From Natronosalvus sp042663485 (lineage in GTDB: Archaea > Halobacteriota > Halobacteria > Halobacteriales > Natrialbaceae), in assembly GCA_042663485.1 (NCBI GenBank), contig JBHTAF010000004.1: a stretch of 64,000 bases of DNA; one strand, given 5' to 3'. Shown in pieces: positions 7,268 through 16,362 of the stretch; within the stretch, counting starts at the first letter, position 1; each line of letters starts with the position of its first letter. Both the position numbers and the translations under genes were made by a program. Below the pieces are notes generated by a model. It ran no database searches and had not been told where the DNA came from. It saw nothing but the letters and a program-made list of their open reading frames with translations.

Positions 7268-9768
7268 CGCTCCACCCCCTCGAACCGCGTCGCCGTCTCG
7301 CCGGCGGCCTCGAGGTCCATCGACTTGTACTCGCTGTCGGCCCACCGCTCGAACTGGTCGTCGTAGTGAGGCGAGAAGTAGTCGCCCGAGTTCCCGCCGG
7401 GGAGAATCGCCCAGGCTTCGGCCCCGGGTTCGACCACCATCCGCCAGCTGGCGCCGACGGCGCTCTCGACGCGGTAGTTGTCGACCGTCGCCCGAGAGCC
7501 GTCGGTCGGTCGCTCGTCGTAACTGAGAAACGGCGCCTCGCTGCCGAAGGGGTGGCCGACGGGCCCAGTGGTATTCCAGTCGCCGTAGGTGTCCCACCCC
7601 TCCTCCTCGAGTTCCTCGAGAGTCGCCTCGAGCGCCTCGACGAGAATCGTCTCCCGCGAGCGGTCCTCGAAGACCGGGCTCTCGGCTGGCAGCGTTGCGA
7701 CGATCCAGTCGTTTGGGTAGTACTCGGGCTCGAGGTCGGCGGAGTCGAAGACCGGCTCGAGGATACCCTCCCGGAGATGCTCGAACCAGCGGACGAAGAG
7801 GAGGGCCCCGCGGGAATCGCGTACCATCTCGTACTCCGGACCCCAGTCTTCGAGCGTCTCGATGGCGTCCTCGAATTGGTCGGGATCGTCGACCGTCCCG
7901 TCCTCGAGTGCCGTGGTTCCGGCCTCGAGCAGATCGGGAACCGTGTCGACGGCGCGCTCGTCGCGACGGTCGGTCTGGAGGTCGCGATGAAAGGCGACGT
8001 CGGTTGGCGTGCCTTCGTCGGCCGCGGCATCGAGTACGTCGTAGATTCGTCGACCACGATAAGGCATCGCGAAGGCGGTACCGAGGTAATGCTCGGTGTC
8101 GTCTGCAGTCCGCTGGTTCGCCGTCGCCAGCAGGTCGGGATCGATCGCCGCGGGCTGTTCCTCGAAGGGGACGAACCCGTCGCCCTCCCAGTCGGAGACG
8201 TCGTAGGGCTCGTAGCCTTCCCACTCGCCCTCGCCCGCGGAGCCGTCGAAGACGCGATTTCCTGCGATCGGTTCGCCGCTCGAGCCGTCGCCCTCCCGAC
8301 GGATCGGCAACTGGCCGACGGCAACGTACAGCGTCCGTCCGTCCGCGTCCGCGTACACGAGGTTCTGGGTTGGCACGTCGAACCGGCTGCCGGCGACGAG
8401 CGCGTCGTCGACACCCTCGCTGACCGTCAGGTCGTAGACGGCCTGGGTCGTCCGGGTCGCGCTGAGTCCCGTCCAGGCGACGCCGACTGTCTCGCCCTCG
8501 CGCTCGAGCAACGGGCCGTGAACGGTCTTCCTGGCGGTGATCGTTCGATTTTCGTCGCCCGAGACGGCGATCTCGTGTTCCTCGGTCTCGAAGGCGCGCC
8601 ACTCGCCACGGTAGCGGTAGCGCTCGTTCTCGTCGTCGATCTCGTAGGTGTAACAGTCGAGGACGTCTGCACCGACGTTCGTGAAGCCCCAACCGGCGAC
8701 CTCGTTGGCGCCGATGATGACGAAGGGGACGCCCGGGAACGTCACCCCACGAACCGAGGTCTTGGGAGTTTCGACGTGCTGTTCGTACCACAGCGGCGGC
8801 GTCATCAACCGGAGGTGCGGATCGTTCGCGACGATGGGCGTCCCGCTCTCGGTGTGCTCGCCCGAGACCACCCAGCTATTCGAGCCGACGCCGGGCGGCG
8901 ACTCGAATCGCGAGAGCCACGTCGCCAGCGAAGAGGGACTCGAGTCGCGGGCGCCGGTCGTTCCCTCGCCGTCGGAGGCGGATTCGCCGTCATCGCCATC
9001 TGACCCGTTTTCGACGGTGCGGACGCCGCGGAGTTCGCCCAGGTCGTCGACGTGGTCCGGGTCCGTGCGCAATACTGGCGTGTCGTGGTCCATCCGCTCG
9101 GGGAACAGCGCCTCGAGAGTCGACGGCTCGAGCCGTTCCTCGAGTACCCGGCGTCGAAGCGCGCTGAAGTTCCCCGTGAGCGTCCAGGCGATCTGTTTCT
9201 CCATCAAGAGCGTGTCGGCGGGCACCCACGGGTCCGGCTCGAATCCGAGCAGTTCGAACTCGAGCGGGAGTGTCGTCCCATCGAGCGCCGCGTTCACGCC
9301 GTCGGCGTAGGCCTCGATGAGCGACCCGGCATGGGTCTCCTCGAGGGCGTTCCAGGTGGCTTCTGCGGCCTCAGCGAAGTCCATCCGGACGTGAAACTCG
9401 TCGCTCTCGAGGGTCGCCTCGCCGACGACGGCCGACAGTTCACCCCGCATCTGCCGACGCTGAAGGTCGAGCTGGAAGCCGCGGTCGAACCCGTGGAGGT
9501 GACCGACGGCGAAGTAAGCCGCCCGCTCGTCGTCTGCCTCGACGTGGGGGACGCCCTCGTCGTCGATTCGAACGGTCGCGTCGCCGTAGGGACTCTCGAC
9601 GTGGTCCGGACGTTCCCGGTCGGCGGCGTTCCAGGCGGACCCCGAGAGCGGCGCGAACTGCTCGAGGAGGTCGCCCGCGGACGAGAGTGAGAGCCCGGCG
9701 ACGCCCGCGAGGACGGCCGCGGCGAGCGCGCCCCGTCGCGTCATTCCTTCGTTCACGGCCGGTGACAT
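7264..9768 (-). CDS. Penicillin acylase family protein (Ntn amidohydrolase), Tat-exported
   Basis: An 834-residue precursor of the penicillin/acyl-homoserine-lactone acylase family. An N-terminal twin-arginine signal (MTRRGALAAAVLAGVAG, preceded by eight residues) indicates folded export. The alpha-chain region contains GVPHVEADDERAAYFAVGHLH; the beta chain should begin at Ser296 in GVGSNSWVVSG after self-cleavage between Gly295 and Ser296, which frees the nucleophilic serine. NDPHLRL and other conserved beta-chain motifs follow. The family cleaves amide bonds of penicillins, N-acyl homoserine lactones and similar acyl amides; the substrate here cannot be read from sequence. Coupled downstream to a small membrane protein. 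Confidence 0.93.
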   Translation of the reverse strand: MSPAVNEGMTRRGALAAAVLAGVAGLSLSSAGDLLEQFAPLSGSAWNAADRERPDHVESPYGDATVRIDDEGVPHVEADDERAAYFAVGHLHGFDRGFQLDLQRRQMRGELSAVVGEATLESDEFHVRMDFAEAAEATWNALEETHAGSLIEAYADGVNAALDGTTLPLEFELLGFEPDPWVPADTLLMEKQIAWTLTGNFSALRRRVLEERLEPSTLEALFPERMDHDTPVLRTDPDHVDDLGELRGVRTVENGSDGDDGESASDGEGTTGARDSSPSSLATWLSRFESPPGVGSNSWVVSGEHTESGTPIVANDPHLRLMTPPLWYEQHVETPKTSVRGVTFPGVPFVIIGANEVAGWGFTNVGADVLDCYTYEIDDENERYRYRGEWRAFETEEHEIAVSGDENRTITARKTVHGPLLEREGETVGVAWTGLSATRTTQAVYDLTVSEGVDDALVAGSRFDVPTQNLVYADADGRTLYVAVGQLPIRREGDGSSGEPIAGNRVFDGSAGEGEWEGYEPYDVSDWEGDGFVPFEEQPAAIDPDLLATANQRTADDTEHYLGTAFAMPYRGRRIYDVLDAAADEGTPTDVAFHRDLQTDRRDERAVDTVPDLLEAGTTALEDGTVDDPDQFEDAIETLEDWGPEYEMVRDSRGALLFVRWFEHLREGILEPVFDSADLEPEYYPNDWIVATLPAESPVFEDRSRETILVEALEATLEELEEEGWDTYGDWNTTGPVGHPFGSEAPFLSYDERPTDGSRATVDNYRVESAVGASWRMVVEPGAEAWAILPGGNSGDYFSPHYDDQFERWADSEYKSMDLEAAGETATRFEGVER

Positions 9769-9845
9769 TCGCGGGGTGGCGTATAACTACTCGGGTCGCG
9801 GCGCTAGGGGATCAGCGGGCGTGCCGACCCACACTCTCGTTCACC

Positions 9846-10931
9846 TCACAGAGCCGCCTGGTCGACCCGCTCGAGCCACCACTGAAGCAGCAGGTACGCC
9901 CCGAAACCGGCCACCACGTAGCCGGCGAACAGGAGCCAGGTCGTCGGCGTCTCGCTCCCGATGGCCAGTTTCGCGACCGTGTTCGCGGGGTGTTCCGGTA
10001 GCAGGGACGTGACGACTAGCAGGCCGACGATACCCGCCGAGTAGAGCAACTGCGCCTGGCGTCGATCCGGGGCGTACAGCGCCACGGCCATCCCGAGAGC
10101 GACGATGAGCAACGCCAGCGCGGCGACGAGGATCACCAGCGCCGCTGGGTTGGCGATTGCCGTCCCGTTGAACGCGAGCAAGAGGAGCCAGGCGAGTCCC
10201 TGCAGCGGAGCCAGGCTGGCCGTCGCGACGAGTTTCGCGTCGATCACGTCTGGGAACGACAGCGGCGCCACCCGGAGCAACTCTAACGTGCCACGCTGGC
10301 GCTCCTCGATCAGCGAGTCGACGGCGATCGAGCCGCTGATGAACACCGGCAGGAACAACAGGAGCGGCACCAGAACGGTGTAGGTGAACCCGAAGTACGG
10401 GGTCGCGCTCGTCTCGGGCACGGACAGGGGTGGCGACTCGAGTCGGTCGGCGTTCGCCCGCCGTTCCTCGAACTCCACCGTGCGGAACGTCCCCTGGAGT
10501 TCCGAGATCAACAGCGTCGTCCCGATCCCCTCGTCGGGTGCCGTGACCACGACCGCGAGCCGGCCGTCGTCCAGGCGGTTGGTCTCGACGACGGCGGCGA
10601 CGGCTCGTCGGTCGAAGTCGGCGTAAGCGGCCCCACGGTCGTCGTAGAGCCGCGGTTCGATGGCCTCTCGATGGTGGACGGCCTCGAGCAGGGCATCCCT
10701 GTCGTCGCCGGTGAGCGCGACGGTCATCTCCTGACCCTCGACGGCGCCGGGGTCGTACAGCGAAACGAGGCCGACGACCAGGAAACCCGAGAAGCCGGCG
10801 ATGACCAGTTGGATCGCCAGTGCGAGCACGATGGTCTTCTCCGAGCGCAGGGAGCGCCACTCGCGGCGGACGATGGCCAGTCGAGCGTGCAGGGTCGAGT
10901 CGTCCTCGCCCGCCCGAGGCTCACGCGACAA
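9846..10931 (-). CDS. ABC-2 type transporter permease (NatB-like)
   Basis: A 361-residue permease: one N-terminal membrane helix (VLALAIQLVIAGFSGFLVVG, near residue 35), a large extracytoplasmic domain of about 120 residues, then five or six C-terminal helices. The ABC-2 signature ISGSIAVDSLIEERQRGTLE near residue 205 is clear. It is the third gene of an ATPase-permease-permease operon, overlapping the upstream permease by 11 bases. Such NatAB/YhaP-like systems export ions, peptides or drugs, or support membrane homeostasis; the substrate is unknown. Ends about 75 bases before the acylase gene start. Confidence 0.88.
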   Translation of the reverse strand: MSREPRAGEDDSTLHARLAIVRREWRSLRSEKTIVLALAIQLVIAGFSGFLVVGLVSLYDPGAVEGQEMTVALTGDDRDALLEAVHHREAIEPRLYDDRGAAYADFDRRAVAAVVETNRLDDGRLAVVVTAPDEGIGTTLLISELQGTFRTVEFEERRANADRLESPPLSVPETSATPYFGFTYTVLVPLLLFLPVFISGSIAVDSLIEERQRGTLELLRVAPLSFPDVIDAKLVATASLAPLQGLAWLLLLAFNGTAIANPAALVILVAALALLIVALGMAVALYAPDRRQAQLLYSAGIVGLLVVTSLLPEHPANTVAKLAIGSETPTTWLLFAGYVVAGFGAYLLLQWWLERVDQAAL

Positions 10932-12801
10932 GCGCGATCACCCCGAGGTTGTAGACCGCGTGAGCGAGTGTCGCGGCGGTGAGACCGAGTGCGTACGCGG
11001 TCCGGCCTCGACTGGCACCGACCGCCCCGATGATCGCCGTCACGACGTGTAACACAAGCGGTGCGAGGAAGACGGCGACCACCACGGCAACGGGGGCACC
11101 AGAGAGTGACGGACCGAACGCGGCCTGTCCCTCGAGCAGGTCGGGAAGCCCGACGAACTGGGCGGCGTGGGTGAGTTTTTCGCCCAGGAAGAAGCCCAAT
11201 CCCGAGAGCGCGCCGAGGACGACCGCCGTTCGGACGGACGATTCGAACCGCGAGTGGGCGTAGCCCGCGTAGACGTGAAGGCTCTTCGCGAGTTCCTCGA
11301 GGAGCGCGGCGACGACGAAGACGATCGGCAGCGACACCGTCTGCGGGAGCGCGAAGACGAGCGCGACGGTGAGCAACTGGCCAGCGAAGACGAACGGGAT
11401 GAAGACGACCGGCATCGCGAGCACGCTGGCGTATCCGCGGACGTGGGCGGCGACGGCGTCGACCGCCTTCGACGGGATCGGCTTCTGGGTGAACATGTCC
11501 TCCTCGCGATAGCTCCCGAGGCCGAGGCCGAAGAGGACGAGCGCGCCGAGCAACAGCGGCGCCGTGGAGAAGAGGTACTCCCCGAGGCGAACGCTCTCGC
11601 CCTGGAGGTCCAGGACGACGAGTGTTAGCGGCGAGATGAGTGAGATCGGCGTGACGTTCGTGAAGATCGCCGGAACGAACGTGTAGGTCGTCAGCACCAC
11701 CGAAACCGTCACCGTGACGAACGTGAGTTCCTTGAACGAGCGGGCGAACATCGCCCCGACGAACGTGGCCGCGAGAAAGACCAGTGCGATGGGGACGACG
11801 GCGGCGACCGACAGCCAACCCCCCTCGATCCCGTACGCGATCGCGACGACGATTCCCAGGAGCCCCAGCAGGTACGGGAGCGTCTTCCCGGCGACGATCT
11901 CGTACCGCGAGGCGGGCGAGACCAGCAACAGTTCGCCACGGCGCTTGATCCGCTCGTCCATGATCGTGCTCCCGTAGGACTGGATCACGACGTTCATCGG
12001 GACGACGAACAGGAACGCGAGCACGAGCGACCGGAAGGGAAACGGCGGCGTGATCGATCCCGCCGTCTGGGGCTGGCCCGACGCCTCGATTGAGCCGCCG
12101 CCGAACTCCGGCGTGCTGATGCCGGAACCAGGGCCGTCGCTCGAGTCCGCGGGAGCGCCGCCACCGTCGCTCGAGCCGTCGCCACCGTCCGTCGAACCGT
12201 CGCCACCGTCCGTCGAACTGGCGCCGGATCCGGTCGATCCGCCGTCGCTCGAGTCGGTCCCTCCGCTCGCCGAATCGAGGCCGGATCGCTGCTGGTAGGT
12301 CAGTGTCACGGAGACGGGGAACGCTGCGGTCCGGTCGTCCTCCGCGTACATCCGCTCCTCGTTGTAGGTCTCGACGGCGTCGGCGAACGCGGCGTAGGCG
12401 GCCTTCTCCTTCGAGGTCTGTGCCCTGCCCGGATCGATCACGTCGCCGCGGTACACCCGCACGTCGGCGTCGGTACCCGGTTCGACGGCCGTGAACGTCG
12501 GATTCTCGACGGCGACCGCGTGGTAGGGGCTCTCCTCGTCGACGGCCACGGTGTAGAGGCCATCCTCGAGACCCACGCCCTCGTCGAGGGTCGCGACACC
12601 CACCATACCGACGACGAGGGCGAGCGCGAGGACGATCAGGACCGTCTTTCGGTCGACCGTCCCGGCGCTCCGCGAGATTTCCCAGCGCGCGATTCGAGCG
12701 GTTCGGCGGACGAATCCGCGAACGGCTTCCGATCTCGACGGGCTGTCGTTCGTGTCCTGGCGCTGGCTTCGAGGGTCGCTCGAGTCGGAACCGACCGTCA
12801 C
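10921..12801 (-). CDS. ABC-2 permease fused to a PrsW-like intramembrane protease domain
   Basis: A 626-residue fusion. Residues ~1-420: ABC-2 permease with a TM near residue 55, an extracytoplasmic domain carrying a Ser/Gly/Asp-rich low-complexity linker (about residues 170-215), then helices with the motif YGSTIMDERIKRRGELLL. Residues ~440-626: a second multi-helix domain with LLEELAKSLHVYAG, LGFFLGEKLTHA, APLVLHVVTAIIG and AHAVYNLG, matching the Glu/His pattern of PrsW-type intramembrane proteases (EExxK, later His and HxxYN). Its ATG overlaps the ATPase stop by four bases. Proteolytic activity is inferred from motifs only. It could process signal or lipid-linked peptides handled by the transporter. 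Confidence 0.82.
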   Translation of the reverse strand: MTVGSDSSDPRSQRQDTNDSPSRSEAVRGFVRRTARIARWEISRSAGTVDRKTVLIVLALALVVGMVGVATLDEGVGLEDGLYTVAVDEESPYHAVAVENPTFTAVEPGTDADVRVYRGDVIDPGRAQTSKEKAAYAAFADAVETYNEERMYAEDDRTAAFPVSVTLTYQQRSGLDSASGGTDSSDGGSTGSGASSTDGGDGSTDGGDGSSDGGGAPADSSDGPGSGISTPEFGGGSIEASGQPQTAGSITPPFPFRSLVLAFLFVVPMNVVIQSYGSTIMDERIKRRGELLLVSPASRYEIVAGKTLPYLLGLLGIVVAIAYGIEGGWLSVAAVVPIALVFLAATFVGAMFARSFKELTFVTVTVSVVLTTYTFVPAIFTNVTPISLISPLTLVVLDLQGESVRLGEYLFSTAPLLLGALVLFGLGLGSYREEDMFTQKPIPSKAVDAVAAHVRGYASVLAMPVVFIPFVFAGQLLTVALVFALPQTVSLPIVFVVAALLEELAKSLHVYAGYAHSRFESSVRTAVVLGALSGLGFFLGEKLTHAAQFVGLPDLLEGQAAFGPSLSGAPVAVVVAVFLAPLVLHVVTAIIGAVGASRGRTAYALGLTAATLAHAVYNLGVIALVA

Positions 12802-13709
12802 GCGGCCGCCTCCCCGGCCACCTCGAGGAAGATCTCCTCGAGACTCGGCGTCTTCGTCTGGATGTCGGTGACTGAGCCGCCGGCCGCCTCCACGGCGTCG
12901 CGGACGGCGTCGACGCCCTCGAGGTCTCGAACCACGTATCGCAGGTCGCCGTTCTCGCGAACGATCTCGGTCACGGGGGCGGCGATCGCGTCGCTTCCCA
13001 CCACTTCGGTCCCGTCGGTGGCGACGAAGACGTGGTAACTCGTCCCACCGTAAGTCGATCGGATGTCCTCGATGGTTCCGCGAGCGACGATCTCGCCCTC
13101 GGCCATGATGACGAGGCGATCACAGACGCTCTCGACGTGAAAGAGGTTGTGTGCGCTGAAGACGATCGTCTTGCCGTCCTCGCTGAGTTCCCGCGTGAAC
13201 TCGAGGATGGCGTTCGTCGTCAGCGGGTCGAGCCCCGAGGCGGGTTCGTCGAAGATGAGCACGTCGGGGTCGTTGACCAGCGCGCGAGCGATGGCGACCT
13301 TGCGCTTCATGCCCTTCGACATGTTGCCCAGTTCTCGATCGCGGTGCTCGAGGTCGAGGCGATCCAGCAGGGCGATGATGCGCTCGCTCGCCACGTTGTC
13401 TGGCACGTCGTAGAGATCCGCGAAGAACTCGAGGTAGGAGATGGGCGTCATCTCCTCGTACAACGGCGACTCCTCGGGGAGGAAGCCGAGACGGCGCTGC
13501 ATCGCCGAGGAGCCGGCGGGGTGGCCGGCCACCACCGCGGTACCGTCGGTCGGTTCGATCAACCCCGCGAGCATCTTCAGCGTCGTGGTCTTGCCGGCGC
13601 CGTTGTGACCGACGACGCCGAACACCTCGCCGCGGTCGATCGAGAACGAACTGCCGTCGACGGCGACGAAGCCGCCGTACTCCTTGCGTAGATCCGCAAC
13701 GTCTATCAT
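12798..13709 (-). CDS. ABC transporter ATP-binding protein
   Basis: A 303-residue NatA/CcmA-like ATPase, first gene of the exporter operon. Walker A GHNGAGKTT near residue 37, Q-loop region LGFLPEESPLYEEMTP, signature LGNMSKGMKRKVAIARAL near 130, Walker B VLIFDEPASGLDP near 150, switch His in VFSAHNLFHVE. The C-terminal ~80 residues form the regulatory extension common in ABC-2 exporter ATPases (GTIEDIRSTYG onwards). It powers the two overlapping downstream permeases. Its own promoter is probably within the 140-base intergenic gap upstream. Confidence 0.94.
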   Translation of the reverse strand: MIDVADLRKEYGGFVAVDGSSFSIDRGEVFGVVGHNGAGKTTTLKMLAGLIEPTDGTAVVAGHPAGSSAMQRRLGFLPEESPLYEEMTPISYLEFFADLYDVPDNVASERIIALLDRLDLEHRDRELGNMSKGMKRKVAIARALVNDPDVLIFDEPASGLDPLTTNAILEFTRELSEDGKTIVFSAHNLFHVESVCDRLVIMAEGEIVARGTIEDIRSTYGGTSYHVFVATDGTEVVGSDAIAAPVTEIVRENGDLRYVVRDLEGVDAVRDAVEAAGGSVTDIQTKTPSLEEIFLEVAGEAAA

Positions 13710-13848
13710 TCAATTGTATCGATAGAAGGAGACCCCGCAGAAAAGGCTAGCGGCCGGTCGGGGCCCGAGCGAGCGCCAGACTGTGCGGCGAGAGGACGTC
13801 CCACGCGGTGGCTTTCCCTGCACCTATCACTATCCTCTATTCCCGTCT

Positions 13849-14376
13849 CTAACCCGAACCCTGCCTATCCGGCGCACCGAATCCCACCACGACCGCGAAC
13901 AGGGCCGCCGGCCCACACAGCAACCCGAACAGGAGCACTCGAGGGGCGACCCGTTCGAACCCGACGGTGACGAGTTCGACGGCGGAAGCGAGTCCGATCG
14001 CTCCTACGACCCCGACGACGACCCACTCGAAGACGGTGCCTTCGACTCGTACGTCGAGGCGAGCGAGTAGCGCGGATCCGTCGCTCCAGGGGTCGTCGGC
14101 GTCGGGGACGCGGAGGCGACGCGTTATCCCGTCCTCGTCTCCGTCTTCGGCTCGGACGGCCTCGATCCCTCGTCGGTACGACGCGAGGATCGCGCCGACC
14201 AGGACGCCAACGAAGACCGCCTGGCCGACCGGCACCGACGGCACCACCAGCGCGAATAGCCCCAGCGCCAGCGGCGGTGTGGCACCGACGGCGACCGTCT
14301 CGAGGACGTCGACGAGCGGCAACGACTCCGCTCGAGGGACCGTCTCGCCGGAAGCATCGCCTCGTCGGTCGCTCAC
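13849..14376 (-). CDS. Haloarchaeal membrane protein, function unknown
   Basis: A 175-residue protein with four predicted membrane helices in two pairs (around residues 30-50, 52-68, 115-135 and 145-165), separated by a polar acidic loop containing RRGIEAVRAEDGDEDG and DDPWSDGSALLARLDV. I recognise it only as a haloarchaeal four-TM protein; no catalytic motif is visible. Divergent genes or long gaps surround it, so it is probably monocistronic. Confidence 0.65.
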   Translation of the reverse strand: MSDRRGDASGETVPRAESLPLVDVLETVAVGATPPLALGLFALVVPSVPVGQAVFVGVLVGAILASYRRGIEAVRAEDGDEDGITRRLRVPDADDPWSDGSALLARLDVRVEGTVFEWVVVGVVGAIGLASAVELVTVGFERVAPRVLLFGLLCGPAALFAVVVGFGAPDRQGSG

Positions 14377-14455
14377 GTTGCTCGGGGATTGTCCCCGTTA
14401 CGTCGAAAAGCTTTCTTCCGGGACCGTTCGCGAAGCTCGAGTCCGTCGAACCCGG

Positions 14456-15073
14456 CTACGGTGGTCGCTCGAGCGAGAATCGTTCGTCGGTCTTCGCGTA
14501 CCAGCTCCCAGCCAATCGTCCGACGGCGTCGACGTTCGCTACGTCGATTTTCCCATCGGTCGTCACCTCCTCGTCGAGGTGGACGTAGCGAACGTCGCCG
14601 AGGACGAGCGTGGACCCGCCAACGTCGAGCAGGTCTCTGCGGGTGCACTCGAGGGCAACCTCCGAATCCGCGACTCGCGGCGGTGCGACGACGGTCGACT
14701 CGGCGCGCTCGAGACCGGCGTGCTCGAACTCACTGTCGCCGGCCTCGAGGGTGGCGCTGGTTTCGTTCATCGCTTCCGCGAGGTCCTCGGTCACGAGGTT
14801 GACGACGAACTCGCCGGTGTCGCGAACGTTCCGCGGCGTGTCCTTGGGGCCGTCCGCACCGTCGACCGGCGCGAAGACGACGACCGGTGGCTCGACCGAG
14901 GCGACGGTGAAAAAGCTGTAGGGGGCGAGGTTGTCGACGCCGGCCTCACTTTGGGTGCTGACCCACGCAATCGGGCGCGGGACGACCGCGCTCGAGAGGA
15001 CTCGATAGAGCGACCCCTCCCGTTCGTCGACGTCGATTTCGATCGCGTCGGTTGACGTCGTGGGATCGATCAC
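14456..15073 (-). CDS. Flavin reductase family protein
   Basis: A 205-residue FMN-binding split-barrel protein. The family motifs are the VPRPIAWVST segment near residue 31, LAPYSFFTVASVEPP near 50, and DTPRNVRDTGEFVVNLV near 78. The family transfers electrons from NAD(P)H to free flavin or acts on small aromatic or oxidised substrates, often in two-component monooxygenases. No oxygenase partner gene is adjacent. The divergent HxlR-type regulator 240 bases away is a plausible controller, by location only. Confidence 0.88.
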   Translation of the reverse strand: MIDPTTSTDAIEIDVDEREGSLYRVLSSAVVPRPIAWVSTQSEAGVDNLAPYSFFTVASVEPPVVVFAPVDGADGPKDTPRNVRDTGEFVVNLVTEDLAEAMNETSATLEAGDSEFEHAGLERAESTVVAPPRVADSEVALECTRRDLLDVGGSTLVLGDVRYVHLDEEVTTDGKIDVANVDAVGRLAGSWYAKTDERFSLERPP

Positions 15074-15312
15074 TGCCGATCAGCACCTCCGCCGCGGCTC
15101 TCGTTTCGCGGATCGACGAAACTACTTCCAGGAACGTCCTCGCAAAACGCCTTCGTAGTTTCAACGTCGGTACAGCTGTTAGTGACATGGTGCAGTTCCG
15201 TCGTCGGTGGCTTGGTTGGGCCGGCTATCATCGTTAGTGATTGCCTCGTGTTAGCTGGTACGATACCGAACTGCTATAGGCTTTCGAGACGAAGAGAAAC
15301 CAGATACCCACG

Positions 15313-15714
15313 ATGTCATCCGAATCCACTCCACTCGAGGTCGAGCCCGCTGATACGTCCACTGACGGCGACGTCGCCGTCGGATCCGAACCCGAGGACT
15401 CGCCCTGCCCCGTCATCGATTCGATCGAGCAGATCGGCTCCCAGTGGCGACTCGCTGTCCTCCACGAACTCCAGAACGGCGAGTACCGCTTCAACGAACT
15501 CAAGCGCGCGACCGACGCGAACGCCAGGACGCTCTCGCGAGTGCTCGAGGACCTGGGCGAACTCGGATTCGTCGACCGGCGGATCGAGGAGGACGCGCCG
15601 ATCGCGACCTACTACAGTTTGACCCCGAAGGGGCGGTCGCTCGAGCCGGTCTTCGACGAAATCGAGTGCTGGGCAGGCAGCTGGCTCGAGGAGTCGGCGT
15701 CTGGGGACGAGTAG
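15313..15714 (+). CDS. HxlR-family winged-helix transcriptional regulator
   Basis: A 133-residue DNA-binding protein. After an acidic N-terminal tail the HxlR/MarR-like wing domain starts at CPVIDSIEQIGSQWRLAVLH (Cys32), followed by EYRFNELKRATDANARTLSRVL (recognition helix) and a wing ending TYYSLTPKGRSLEPVF. A cysteine at the domain start is the usual redox or electrophile sensor in bacterial HxlR/YodB-type regulators, so a thiol switch is possible. Divergent to the flavin reductase gene, which may be its target. Binds DNA as a dimer by family precedent. Confidence 0.9.
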   Translation: MSSESTPLEVEPADTSTDGDVAVGSEPEDSPCPVIDSIEQIGSQWRLAVLHELQNGEYRFNELKRATDANARTLSRVLEDLGELGFVDRRIEEDAPIATYYSLTPKGRSLEPVFDEIECWAGSWLEESASGDE

Positions 15715-15792
15715 CTCCTGTCGAGACCGCTAACCGAACCGCGACCGCGACTGCGATGGTGGCAGCGGTCTGCTGAATAACCGCCGAACGAG

Positions 15793-16134
15793 TCACTCCC
15801 CGAAATCGGCGTCGTCGAAGTGTTCGTTAGCCAAGTCGTCGATCAGCTCCGTGACCTCGTCCGCCGTCTCATCGTCCAGGTCCTCGACTGCGCCGACACC
15901 GCGGCCGCCGCTTTTCGCCGTAGCGAGGGCGTTCTTGTTCAGGTTCCCGTCGGGATCGACTACGGGGAGTTTGAGGTCGGTGAAGTTCTCCGGCGGAAAG
16001 CCCGACGACGAGAGGATAAAGTGGTCCGAAACCTCGCCCAAGTCGTCGGTGTCGAAGTCTTCTAATTGGGGGTCGTCCCAGTCCTCGGTCGTCGTTCCCG
16101 AGAAGTCGGGTTCGTGCATTTCGTAGTCGGTCAT
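15793..16134 (-). CDS. Small acidic haloarchaeal protein, function unknown
   Basis: A 113-residue very acidic soluble protein. N-terminus rich in Asp/Glu/Trp (FSGTTTEDWDDPQLEDFD), a middle segment SDHFILSSSGFPPENFTD, then LKLPVVDPDGNLNKNALAT and a helical acidic C-terminus (DDETADEVTELIDDLANEHF). The LPVVDPDGNLN...ALATA pattern followed by a helix reminds me of a short domain seen next to phage prohead proteases, but that is only a resemblance. Convergent with the HxlR gene and divergent from FKBP. Confidence 0.7.
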   Translation of the reverse strand: MTDYEMHEPDFSGTTTEDWDDPQLEDFDTDDLGEVSDHFILSSSGFPPENFTDLKLPVVDPDGNLNKNALATAKSGGRGVGAVEDLDDETADEVTELIDDLANEHFDDADFGE

Positions 16135-16362
16135 GGGGGCAAATTCATCGAGTCGGAAAATTGGTATGTCCCTTGCGTGTTCAACGATTCTATGAACACG
16201 ACGTCGTTCCCGTTCGAGCCGTCCTCTCGCCGGTCATTGACAGACAACGAGTCGACACTCGAGTCGATCATGGATGCTGACGAAATGATTGATGACGCCG
16301 CGGGTGGGAGACGTGCGGTACGCTCACATACGAACGATGATCCTTTACCCACTATTCGGTCC

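Noticed and set aside
7268..8791. Upstream part of the long frame ending at 6902
   Set aside because: It is Arg-rich and lies in another frame of the penicillin acylase gene; only the part from ATG 7267 looks like a real membrane protein.
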